From Acidobacteriota bacterium (lineage in GTDB: Bacteria > Acidobacteriota > Terriglobia > Terriglobales > Acidobacteriaceae): a DNA stretch of 64,000 bases. The stretch is taken from NCBI GenBank assembly GCA_021836865.1, contig JAKBHH010000007.1:1-64000 (forward strand). Reading direction: 5' to 3'. Of the stretch, positions 26,725-36,396 are shown one piece after another; within the stretch, counting starts at the first letter, position 1, and each line of letters opens with the position of its first letter. Under the pieces are notes generated by a model, which worked only from the letters and a program-made list of their open reading frames with translations, did no database searches and was not told the origin of the DNA. Made by a program: the position numbers and the translations under genes.

Positions 26725-26817
26725 GGCAGGTGGCCCGCTCATCGACTCTCCGCTGCTCTGCCCGTGGAAGATAGCCGTGTGTGCCCCGTTCATCGCGGCT
26801 CTATCGCGATGAGCGGG
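26725..26817. repeat. Intergenic tandem repeat, copy 2
   Basis: Starts GGCAGGTGGCCCGCTCA, 148 bases after copy 1, and ends in the same inverted repeat with CTCTA instead of CTTTA in the loop. The two copies differ at about ten positions and one small indel. Confidence 0.7.
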
Positions 26818-26883
26818 CCGGCGCCATCCGTGCCGCACGCCCCATGCCCCTTTTCCGAGACCTGGGCACGCGCATTCCACAGC

Positions 26884-28164
26884 CTACGAGTTCCGCTTCA
26901 GCGCCCGCTTCAGCACCGTCTCCAGCGCGGCCTTCGCCTCGGCGTACTCTTCCGGCTTCACCTTGCCGGAGAGCTTCTCGCTCTCCAGAGCAAAAAGCTC
27001 TTCCTTCAGGGCATTCAGCAGTGCCGCATTCTTCGCGGCCGGGCTGGACGCCGCAGGATACGCGGGCGCCGCAGCAAAACCCTGGCTCGGTGCGCCAACC
27101 GCGCCAGGCGCGCCCACCGGCTTGCGCAGCAGGAAGGCCGCAGCTGCTGCCAGCAGCAGCGCCAGTCCGCCCAGAATCCACCACTTGTATTTGCTCAGCG
27201 GGTCCGGCGTGTTGATCGGTTCGCCTATGCCGCCGCCTGGCTGGCCGCTTGCGGCAGCTGCCTGCCCGCCGGCGTCGCTGGCCTGCTGGCCTGCGCCCTG
27301 CTGCTCGCGCGGCATCGAGCCGCTGCCGGAGACGGTAAACTCCAGCGCCGCACCCGGCGTCAGGTTCTGCGCAACAAAGGTCTGCACGCCCGGATCTTCC
27401 TGCACGGCCCGGAACGGCGAACCCGCGCCTGGCGTGAACGTCATGCTCTTGGGCATCAGCACGCCCACGTTCTGCGTCGGCAGAGACACGCTGGGATGGA
27501 ACGTGAACTTCCCGCTGCTGTACGGCACCGTGTACTCAACCTGAAAGAGCGTGTCCTTCTGCCCCTCATCCGGCTGGATCGGGAAGTTGAAGGCGTACTG
27601 ACCTTTCGCTCCCACCGGGTCCAGCTTCACGCTGGTCGGCAGCCCCGTCGGCCGCTGCGCCACTGTTCCGCCAACCGTTGCATCCGGCGGCAGCGTAATC
27701 ACAAACGTCTTTGGGCTCCACTCCGTCTTGGGCGGAGAGCTGGTGTTGTGCACGAAGTAGCGCTCCGTCACCCGCAGCGCTCCGTTGTCCGTCTCCACCT
27801 CAATCACATCCGCCTCGACGGAGACGCCATCTACCTTTGCCGCCACGTCATACACCGGAATGTCGCCCGGCCCGCCGCCCTGCGGAGCCGCGATAAAGTA
27901 CCCCGCGCCCTGGTGGGTCACGCGAATCAGGTAAGGGCCGCTGCCCGGCTCGTTCAGAGTGTAGCGGCCCTGCGCGTCAGTGGTCGCCTGCGCCACTTCG
28001 CCCATGCCGGCCTGTACATCCACCAGCACCACCTTGTCGCCCGCCGCCGGCTTGCTGGTGGTCTTGTTGGTCACCGTGCCGGTTACGCTCACAGCCTGCG
28101 CCAGCGCGCCGCACAGAAAAATGCTCATTGCCGCAGTGTGCAAAACAAACTTGATTGATCTCAT
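26884..28164 (-). CDS. Membrane-anchored carboxypeptidase-regulatory-like protein of the ccm block
   Basis: This 426-residue protein has a signal peptide, then a beta-sandwich SVTGTVTNKTTSKPAAGDKVVLVD typical of carboxypeptidase regulatory-like domains (residues about 25-100), a second beta-rich region, a Gly/Gln/Ala-rich linker, one membrane helix near residue 330 (KWWILGGLALLLAAAAAFLL) and a short cytoplasmic helical tail. Much of it would lie in the periplasm. It follows the CcmI-like gene on the same strand by 45 bases, which suggests a role in cytochrome c maturation or its quality control; this is inference from position only. Confidence 0.6.
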   Translation of the reverse strand: MRSIKFVLHTAAMSIFLCGALAQAVSVTGTVTNKTTSKPAAGDKVVLVDVQAGMGEVAQATTDAQGRYTLNEPGSGPYLIRVTHQGAGYFIAAPQGGGPGDIPVYDVAAKVDGVSVEADVIEVETDNGALRVTERYFVHNTSSPPKTEWSPKTFVITLPPDATVGGTVAQRPTGLPTSVKLDPVGAKGQYAFNFPIQPDEGQKDTLFQVEYTVPYSSGKFTFHPSVSLPTQNVGVLMPKSMTFTPGAGSPFRAVQEDPGVQTFVAQNLTPGAALEFTVSGSGSMPREQQGAGQQASDAGGQAAAASGQPGGGIGEPINTPDPLSKYKWWILGGLALLLAAAAAFLLRKPVGAPGAVGAPSQGFAAAPAYPAASSPAAKNAALLNALKEELFALESEKLSGKVKPEEYAEAKAALETVLKRALKRNS

Positions 28165-28209
28165 GTCTTGGATGGCTTTCCTTATCGTATGGAAAAAACG
28201 CCGCGCAGC

Positions 28210-28488
28210 TTATGCCTGCTGCAGGTGTTCAATCTCGGCCAGCAATTGCGCCGTCTCGTCTTCCAGCAGCGCGCGCTGCGCCACAAAGTCTTCCTCGGGA
28301 TACTTGCCCGCGCGATACTCGAAATTCAGGTCGCGCAGGTTCTCATAAAGTTGTTCCTTGCGCTCCAGCAGATAATCCAGTCGCGTTTTTTCGCGCTGGC
28401 TCGCAAACGCATTTTCCGGCCAGAAGGTGTACACGCCCAGCGCCAGGGCCATCATGGCGCCTGCCAGCACTCCCTGCAAATCCGTCAT
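28210..28488 (-). CDS. CcmI-like small membrane protein
   Basis: The 92-residue protein has one N-terminal membrane helix (GVLAGAMMALALGVYTFWP) and a charged helical tail, EKTRLDYLLERKEQLYENLRDLNFEYRAGKYPEEDF. This short helix-plus-coil layout, with the D(L/F)xFExxxGKxxxEDF-like motif, resembles the N-terminal region of CcmI/CycH, which guides apocytochrome c to the heme lyase. The TPR domain of full-length CcmI is missing. Three bases separate it from ccmH, so they are certainly co-transcribed. Confidence 0.65.
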   Translation of the reverse strand: MTDLQGVLAGAMMALALGVYTFWPENAFASQREKTRLDYLLERKEQLYENLRDLNFEYRAGKYPEEDFVAQRALLEDETAQLLAEIEHLQQA

Positions 28489-28491
28489 GGG

Positions 28492-28992
28492 TTAAAACCC
28501 TCCATCCGTGCCCGAGCCGGTCTCGCGGCGAACCTTCTCGCGCAGCGCATCCATCTCCGGGCTCGACGCCTGTGCTGTCGCCTGCGCCTTGCCAACTGAC
28601 CACTGCCGCACCAGCAATATCGTCCCCAGCAGCGCCGCGGCAAACACTGCAAGCGGCGCAATCCACGCCACCAGGCTGAAGCCATGCGTCGGCGGCGCCG
28701 CCAGCGCTGTCACGCCATACTTGGCCGCGAAGCTGGCCAGAATCTGCTGGTCCGTCGCCCCGGTCGCGATCGCCGCGCTCAGCTCGTTGCGCTCGCGGCC
28801 AGACTCCGTGCAGCCCACGTGGTTGCACTCCCCCAGCAACTGCGCGCATCCGCAGGTGCACATCAGCCGGTGACTCAGATTGTTGAAGCGCGCGCCGGCA
28901 TCCGCCGCGCCCATTGAAAAACAGACTGCCACCGCCAGCAATAAAGCCTGTGCTGACTTCATCCAGAAAGAAAAACGCGTCACGCCGCGCAC
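28492..28992 (-). CDS. ccmH: Cytochrome c maturation protein CcmH
   Basis: This 166-residue protein has a signal/anchor segment, the redox motif RLMCTCGCAQLLGECNHVGC, and a C-terminal membrane helix (LVAWIAPLAVFAAALLGTILLV). CcmH reduces apocytochrome c thiols so the heme lyase can attach heme in the periplasm. The motif differs from the standard LRCxxC by having an extra cysteine (CTCGC) and two later cysteines, as in several acidobacterial and deltaproteobacterial homologues. GTG 28992 shares its G with the TAG of ccmF and is preceded by a G-run; ATG 28962 is the alternative. Confidence 0.9.
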   Translation of the reverse strand: MRGVTRFSFWMKSAQALLLAVAVCFSMGAADAGARFNNLSHRLMCTCGCAQLLGECNHVGCTESGRERNELSAAIATGATDQQILASFAAKYGVTALAAPPTHGFSLVAWIAPLAVFAAALLGTILLVRQWSVGKAQATAQASSPEMDALREKVRRETGSGTDGGF

Positions 28993-31055
28993 TAGTCGCC
29001 CCCCCGCAGTGCAGGTTCAGTGGGCGCGCCTAGCGAAGCAGGCACCCGAAGAGAAGCAGTCGCGGGCACAAGGCTCGGCACTAGCGCCACAAATGTACCG
29101 ATGACCATGAAGACCACGCCCGCCCAGATCCAGCTTACGAGCGGATTCAGAAATGCCTTGATAATCGGTTGCCCTGTGTCGGGATTCGTGCCTTCGTACA
29201 CCACATACAAATCCCAGCTCAGCACGGAATGAATGGCCACCATCGTCTGCGGCTGCTGGCTGGCCAGATACACCCGCTTCTCCGGCGTCATCTGGAACTG
29301 CTTCTTGCCGTTTTGGTAGATATCGAGCAGTGCGTACTCTGAGTCGTAATTCAGGTTTGAATCCTGCGTGAAGCCCACGCACTTGAGCGTGTACGGGCCA
29401 ATCGCCATCGTGCTGTTCAGCCCCAGCTCGCTTTCCTGGCTGCGGTTGAAGGCCGCGCCTGCCAGCCCCACCACCACAATCACCACTCCAATGTGGATGA
29501 TGTAGCCGCCGTAACGCCGCGTGTTGCGCCGGGTCAGCAGGTACATCGCCGAGAACAGGTTGCGACGGGTTTGTCGCGCAATCACGCCCGCGCCGCGCAG
29601 GAACTCTGAAAGTATGGCCGTAAACACCCCCGCCGAAAGCCCGAAGGCCACCAGCGCGTAGAAATTGCCCGTGTCGAAGACGCCATCCTTCCACGGCCGC
29701 GCGCCCACCGCCAGACAGACAATCACCGTCGCCCACAGCGCAATCGAAGGAACCACAAAATTGCGCCGAATCGCCCGCAGCGAGGTCGACCGCCACGGCA
29801 GCAGCGGCCCCACGCCCGTCAAAAACAGCAGGAACAGCCCAATCGGAATCGCAACCCGGTTATAAAACGGCGGCCCCACCGTCACCTTGGTCCCCTGCAC
29901 ATACTCGCTCAGGATCGGGAAGAGCGTGCCCCACAGAATCACAAAGCAGGCTGCCAGCAGCACCAGGTTGTTGAACAAAAAGCTCGACTCGCGGCTCACA
30001 AGCGACTCCAGCCGCTGCTCGCTCTTCAGGTGGCTGCGCTGCAAAATGTACGTGAAGATGCACACCGCCAGCACAATCACCAGGAAGGCCACAAACCAGT
30101 CCCCGATCGACGACTGCGCAAACGCGTGCACCGAACTCACCAGCCCGCCGCGCGTCAGCAGGGTCCCCAGAATGGAAAGTATGAAGGTGGAGAAGATGAG
30201 CCACACATTCCAGCTCTTCATCATCCCTTTGCGCTCCTGCATCATCACCGAGTGCAGAAACGCCGTACCCGTAAGCCACGGCATGAAGCTGGCGTTCTCC
30301 ACCGGGTCCCAGCCCCAGTAGCCGCCCCATCCCAGCACCGCATAGGCCCAGTGCATGCCGAGAAAGATGCCCATGGTCAGAAACAGCCACGTCACCATCG
30401 TCCAGCCGCGCGTAATCCTGATCCATTTTTCGCCGGGGTAGCGCATCATCAGCGCGCCCAGCGCAAAGGCAAAGGGAATCGTAAACCCGACATAACCCAG
30501 GTACAGCATCGGCGGGTGGATCACCATCTCCGGATACTGCAGCAGCGGGTTCAGTCCATTGCCGTCATCGGGAAGCGCGCCCTTCAGCAGCGAGAACGGC
30601 GGAGCCGCAAAGTTCACTACCGACAGAAAGAAGAGCTGAACACCCGCCAGAATCGTTCCCGCGTAGGCATACAGCTTCACGTCCGTCTTGTGCAGCAGCC
30701 GCAGCACAAAGCCGTAGGCGCCCAGCAGCCACGCCCAAAGCAGCAGCGACCCCTCCTGCCCGCTCCATAACGCCGCAAACTTGTACGGCGCCGGCAGTGC
30801 CCGGTTCGAGTGCTCCATGATGTATGTGATTGAGAAATCGTTGTTAAATACAGACCACACCAGCGCAAACGCCGCCGCGGTCACCGCCACAAACCCGGCA
30901 ATGCCTGCGCGGCGCGCGGTGTCGGCCAGCCGTTCCGGTGAGATGCGCGCCGACTGTCCGGTCGCAATCAGCCGCAGCGCGATTACCCCGGCAAACAAGT
31001 TATAGGCGGCCAGCGCCAGAGCGATCAACAGGGCAAAACTACCAAAGGCTGCCAT
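28992..31055 (-). CDS. ccmF: Cytochrome c heme lyase subunit CcmF
   Basis: This 687-residue inner membrane protein has about 14-15 hydrophobic segments and the periplasmic tryptophan-rich heme-handling motif WGGYWGWDPVENASFMPWL. Conserved histidines flank it (SNRALPAPYKFAALWSGQEGS nearby, HPPMLYLGYVGF). CcmF joins heme to the CxxCH motif of apocytochromes together with CcmH and CcmI. GGAG precedes the ATG. The last 60 residues are a membrane helix plus a short basic/Pro-rich tail. CcmA-E and CcmG are not in the window, so the system is split. Confidence 0.95.
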   Translation of the reverse strand: MAAFGSFALLIALALAAYNLFAGVIALRLIATGQSARISPERLADTARRAGIAGFVAVTAAAFALVWSVFNNDFSITYIMEHSNRALPAPYKFAALWSGQEGSLLLWAWLLGAYGFVLRLLHKTDVKLYAYAGTILAGVQLFFLSVVNFAAPPFSLLKGALPDDGNGLNPLLQYPEMVIHPPMLYLGYVGFTIPFAFALGALMMRYPGEKWIRITRGWTMVTWLFLTMGIFLGMHWAYAVLGWGGYWGWDPVENASFMPWLTGTAFLHSVMMQERKGMMKSWNVWLIFSTFILSILGTLLTRGGLVSSVHAFAQSSIGDWFVAFLVIVLAVCIFTYILQRSHLKSEQRLESLVSRESSFLFNNLVLLAACFVILWGTLFPILSEYVQGTKVTVGPPFYNRVAIPIGLFLLFLTGVGPLLPWRSTSLRAIRRNFVVPSIALWATVIVCLAVGARPWKDGVFDTGNFYALVAFGLSAGVFTAILSEFLRGAGVIARQTRRNLFSAMYLLTRRNTRRYGGYIIHIGVVIVVVGLAGAAFNRSQESELGLNSTMAIGPYTLKCVGFTQDSNLNYDSEYALLDIYQNGKKQFQMTPEKRVYLASQQPQTMVAIHSVLSWDLYVVYEGTNPDTGQPIIKAFLNPLVSWIWAGVVFMVIGTFVALVPSLVPATASLRVPASLGAPTEPALRGGD

Positions 31056-31218
31056 CAGGTCTCCAACACAATTCTCGCATGCAGACTGGCAGCCTCACTC
31101 AGTGGCATCCAGCAAGCTCATTCTTCCTCAAGCATAGGCCCTTTTAATGTGATTGGCCTCACACTTGAGATGGAGAATTTTAGTTGGTAAGAAGGGGCTC
31201 GCGGCGGGCCCGGCAGGT

Positions 31219-31590
31219 CTACTCTCGGCCCTTGGCAAGAAGCCGGCTCGCCACCGTAAGCATCTCTTCGGACGGAGCGGTACGGGCCAGGAAGCTGACT
31301 CCTTCGGCCGCGTAATCCGCCGGAGCTTCGTCCAGGCTGCCCAGCACAAGCACCGGCAGCTTGGGACGGCGCGCATGCAGTTCTGCCACAAACTGCGGTC
31401 CGCTCAGGCCCGGCATGTGCAGGCCGGAGATCACCAGACCCAGCTCCTGCGCGAACTGAGGTTGCTCCAGCAGGCACAGCGCTTCGGCCGCATCGGCCGC
31501 GCGTTGAACGTTCTTGAATCGTTTGCCGAGGATGGACTTGCGTGCGAATGCCTGAAGCGGATCGTCGTCCACAAGTAAGATGGTTGCCAT
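31219..31590 (-). CDS. Degenerate (pseudo-)receiver domain protein
   Basis: This 123-residue protein folds like a single CheY-type receiver: ATILLVDDDPLQAFARKS at the N-terminus carries the acidic pair, and LVISGLHMPGLSGPQFV is the third strand. There the phosphorylatable aspartate (normally LVxxDxxMPG) is glycine 56. The Thr/Ser of strand four reads VLVLGS and the invariant lysine of strand five is arginine (FLARTAP). It therefore cannot be phosphorylated in the normal way and probably acts by constant protein contact. No output domain is present, and no kinase is adjacent. It lies between ccmF and uvrB. Confidence 0.75.
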   Translation of the reverse strand: MATILLVDDDPLQAFARKSILGKRFKNVQRAADAAEALCLLEQPQFAQELGLVISGLHMPGLSGPQFVAELHARRPKLPVLVLGSLDEAPADYAAEGVSFLARTAPSEEMLTVASRLLAKGRE

Positions 31591-31721
31591 GTTCCCCTGA
31601 ACCCGCACGGCCGCTTGCGAGCCGCTCCAGCGATCTATTTACGAACTATCCAGCTACGATGACGCAATCCCCCCAAGCGGTTGCCTGTGCCCGCTAACGC
31701 CGCTCCTGGCTTGCCCAGCCC

Positions 31722-33713
<1,992 letters not shown>

Positions 33714-33719
33714 TCCGGG

Positions 33720-33725
33720 ATTATA
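33720..33725 (-). promoter_or_regulatory. -10 hexamer six bases from the uvrB start
   Basis: Minus-strand TATAAT ends six bases before ATG 33713, so transcription would begin at or next to the A of the start codon. The -35 region is poor. Confidence 0.4.
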
Positions 33726-33910
33726 GCGGAAGATGGGCGAACATCAGGCGAATAAATATAATCCAAGTCAAAGGCTTCAGCAGAAACTAGTCATTTCTCG
33801 TAAGTCTTTTGAATGCGAACACCATGGCGTGCCGCTGGGTTCACTCAAACGTAGTCATCCGGAGTTGCCGATCTACCACAGACCCAAGCATAGAGTTGAG
33901 GATACTGCTG

Positions 33911-34936
33911 ATGAAATCCCACACGGTTCCTAAGAAACTCCTCGAACAGTTCACATACGCAGAACCCAGGACTAGAACATTGCGGCTGTGGAGATACGAG
34001 AAGGGACGCAAGCCCTACGGGAAGGCGTCGCCGGACAGTGCCACCGTGGTCGAGGGGATCTACTCCGACCCTCGCGATGCGGAGAAAGAAGCGGAGCTTG
34101 AGCAGCGACTGAACCAAGAATTCGAGGACCCGGTACACCAGTTCATCCATCAGGCGGGTTTTCGCACGTTCGTACCGTCGACGGCCCACATTAAAAAGTT
34201 GACAGCCTACATCACACTTCTATTTCATCGTTCGACTGCCCGCAGAGCCGCGACGCAGCAGCAGGTCGATGCGCTAGTTACGTCGTGCAGATCTCTCCTC
34301 GAGAATGAGGAACAACTCCGCGCGATTGCCGGCAAGTGGACTCTCAACTTGGTCGAACGTGGGCACCAGCTCATAGTTAGCATTCAAGACGTACGTAACG
34401 CCATTCAGAAGATGATCGACGACCAACTTGCCAAAGACCAACTCCAACATACCTATGCAGGCACGATGGAGCGGGCCATGTCGAGATTCGACGGACACAT
34501 GCTCAACGGTAAGTGGGATCTGCTACACGCGAAACCCGATGAGCCATTTGTAATAGGCGACGCCCCCGTGGTGACCTGGGAGCGTACGGAACGAAACTTC
34601 CTGATCTATGGGCAAGGCTTTAGCAGGCCAAACGTCGAAGCGTTTTTGCCTATCTCGCCGATCGCATGCTTGCATGTCCAGCCATCTGTCAGGAGGGACC
34701 GCCGCGTTATGACGCCAACGACGCGGGAGGTGAACTCTGCACAGGCATCTTATTCAACACGTTATTGCTACACCAACGTCCGAAGCGGGGCGCTCGACGC
34801 CGTTTTACGGCCGCACTTTGGACGCACGATCCTAGGTGTGAATGCGTTTTCGATCCGTCACCGCGACTATCGGAATGCCATATTCGACATCCTCATGAAC
34901 GACGGACGATGGGTTGAACCGCCCAACTTGATCTAA
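33911..34936 (+). CDS. DUF4238-like protein, likely horizontally acquired
   Basis: From ATG 33911 (MKSHTVPKKLLEQFTYAEP) the protein has 341 residues. The opening (HxVPKxxLxxF), the FIHQAGFRTFVPST region and a late FVIGDAPVVTWERTE match DUF4238, an uncharacterised family found scattered in bacteria and often in accessory regions. Base composition is less GC-rich than uvrB or ispH beside it, as expected for acquired DNA. The frame is open upstream to 33809 but without family resemblance; GAGG lies nine bases before ATG 33911. No partner gene is visible, and the biochemical role is unknown. Confidence 0.65.
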   Translation: MKSHTVPKKLLEQFTYAEPRTRTLRLWRYEKGRKPYGKASPDSATVVEGIYSDPRDAEKEAELEQRLNQEFEDPVHQFIHQAGFRTFVPSTAHIKKLTAYITLLFHRSTARRAATQQQVDALVTSCRSLLENEEQLRAIAGKWTLNLVERGHQLIVSIQDVRNAIQKMIDDQLAKDQLQHTYAGTMERAMSRFDGHMLNGKWDLLHAKPDEPFVIGDAPVVTWERTERNFLIYGQGFSRPNVEAFLPISPIACLHVQPSVRRDRRVMTPTTREVNSAQASYSTRYCYTNVRSGALDAVLRPHFGRTILGVNAFSIRHRDYRNAIFDILMNDGRWVEPPNLI

Positions 34937-34996
34937 CAGTCCGCCACCGTCCGCTCCCCGATCCCTCACAATTCTTTCCTGCACCCCCGCCCGCAC

Positions 34997-35132
34997 TCAC
35001 GCTGCATCCAAATGCAGCCGCTTCCCCAGCGCCCTAAGCGCCACGTCAATCCGGTCGATCTTGGTCGGGTGCTTCAGGCTCGTCAGGCGATTTACCCGCT
35101 GCCACGCGATGATGGCCCACCGCGCTGGACGC
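34997..35132 (-). pseudogene. Possible remnant of an antitoxin-like gene end
   Basis: On the minus strand a frame reading WQRVNRLTSLKHPTKIDRI and then VALRALGKRLHLDAA ends in TGA. The text resembles the C-terminal helix of small Xre-type antitoxins (VxRLTSLKxPTLDRI...ALGKxL), but an in-frame stop lies only about 45 codons upstream, so no full gene exists. It sits beside the acquired DUF4238 gene and may be the scar of an older insertion. The resemblance is from memory of the pattern and is weak. Confidence 0.25.
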
Positions 35133-35185
35133 TACCTCCGTCCCGCACCGTGGCAAGAACTTCCCTGTGAAAATTCAGGAGCAGG

Positions 35186-35191
35186 TATACT
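35186..35191 (+). promoter_or_regulatory. -10-like hexamer six bases from the ispH start
   Basis: TATACT (followed by TGGA, as before lgt) ends six bases before GTG 35198. No ribosome binding site has useful spacing. Confidence 0.4.
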
Positions 35192-35197
35192 TGGAGT

Positions 35198-36223
35198 GTG
35201 ACTACCACCGTCCTTCACCCCACCTCGACTGGCAGCCAAGACGGCGCTTCCCCCACGCAGAAACGAGTGCTCCTGCTCAAGCCGCGCGGCTTCTGCGCCG
35301 GTGTGGTCCGCGCCATCGACATTGTTAAAATCGCCCTCGAGACCTTCGGCGCGCCTATCTACGTCCGCCGGGAGATTGTCCACAACCGCTACGTCGTGAA
35401 TGAATTAGCGGAAAAGGGCGCAATCTTCGTTCATGAGATCGAAGAGGTTCCCGACGGCCAGCGTGTCATCTACTCGGCCCACGGCGTCTCGCCCGCCGTT
35501 CGCGACTCGAGCAAATCCCGCCACCTTAAGGTTATTGACGCCACCTGCCCCCTCGTCACCAAGGTCCACATTGAAGCCGTCAAGTTCGCCCAGCAGGGAT
35601 ACTCGCTGGTGCTCATCGGCCACCGCGACCATGACGAGATTGAAGGCACCCTCGGCGAAGCGCCCGAAGTCACCCAAGTCGTTTCCAATGTGGCGGATGT
35701 TGATGCTCTCCAGGTACCCGATCCGAACCGCGTAGCCTACTTGACGCAGACCACGCTGAGCCTGGACGAAGCCCGCGATATCATCCACGCCCTCAAGGTC
35801 AAATTTCCCAACATTGCCGGGCCCCACTCGCAGGACATCTGCTATGCCACTGAGAATCGCCAGGTGGCCGTCCGCAATGTGGCCCACAATGCAGGCCTGG
35901 TGCTCGTCGTCGGCTCTACGAACAGCTCCAACTCCAACCGCCTCGTTGAGGTTTCGCGCAACCTGGGCACGGTGGGGTATCTCATTGATAACTACCAGGC
36001 AATCGATCCCTCCTGGTTGGAAGGCGTCTCCACTGTCGCCGTCACCGCCGGAGCCTCAGCCCCTGAAGTGCTTGTCCAGGGAGTCATCGATTATCTGCGG
36101 CAAAAGGGCTTCTCCAGCGTCGAAGAGATTGAGGTCATGCCGGAGAATGTGCGCTTCGGCCTGCCTCCTGAGATCATTCAGGCCATCGGCAGCGCAGACG
36201 GCTCGAAGGCAGTCGCCGTCTAA
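35198..36223 (+). CDS. ispH: 4-hydroxy-3-methylbut-2-enyl diphosphate reductase
   Basis: This 341-residue iron-sulfur enzyme makes IPP and DMAPP in the last step of the MEP pathway. The three cysteines binding the cluster are in PRGFCAGVVRAID, VIDATCPLVTKVH and QDICYATENRQVAV. Substrate-contacting histidines are in REIVHNRYVV, SAHGVSPAVRD and GHRDHDEIEG. It starts at GTG 35198. It lies upstream of the squalene-hopene cyclase gene on the same strand, separated by about 170 bases, so isoprenoid supply and hopanoid synthesis are neighbours and may be co-regulated. The 23-residue N-terminal extension is polar and not conserved. Confidence 0.96.
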   Translation: MTTTVLHPTSTGSQDGASPTQKRVLLLKPRGFCAGVVRAIDIVKIALETFGAPIYVRREIVHNRYVVNELAEKGAIFVHEIEEVPDGQRVIYSAHGVSPAVRDSSKSRHLKVIDATCPLVTKVHIEAVKFAQQGYSLVLIGHRDHDEIEGTLGEAPEVTQVVSNVADVDALQVPDPNRVAYLTQTTLSLDEARDIIHALKVKFPNIAGPHSQDICYATENRQVAVRNVAHNAGLVLVVGSTNSSNSNRLVEVSRNLGTVGYLIDNYQAIDPSWLEGVSTVAVTAGASAPEVLVQGVIDYLRQKGFSSVEEIEVMPENVRFGLPPEIIQAIGSADGSKAVAV

Positions 36224-36396
36224 TGGAAAAGGGGCCGCACGGCGCCTCGGCAATCCGCTATGACGCGCGCGCAGGCAAACCAAATTGAACCGTTCCCGCT
36301 CTCTTCGAATCTTCATAGAGTGGCGGGCATTCGCGCATTGTGTTTCCGGCCACGCGCCGGCAATCGCGTAAAGGAACTGAGGCTTCGCAAAACCGC

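Larger units (their letters stand above)
26569..26883. other. Intergenic region filled by a tandem repeat
   Basis: Just over 300 bases without a gene between the convergent HEPN-like gene and the ccm block. It contains two imperfect copies of a roughly 95-base unit (listed separately) and linker sequence with related GACATGT/GACATGG and CCGTGCC segments, so the duplicated block may be close to 150 bases. Confidence 0.6.

Noticed and set aside
26577-26817. The intergenic repeat considered as a miniature transposable element
   Set aside because: No terminal inverted repeats at both ends of a unit and no target duplication seen; the inverted repeat is internal to one end.
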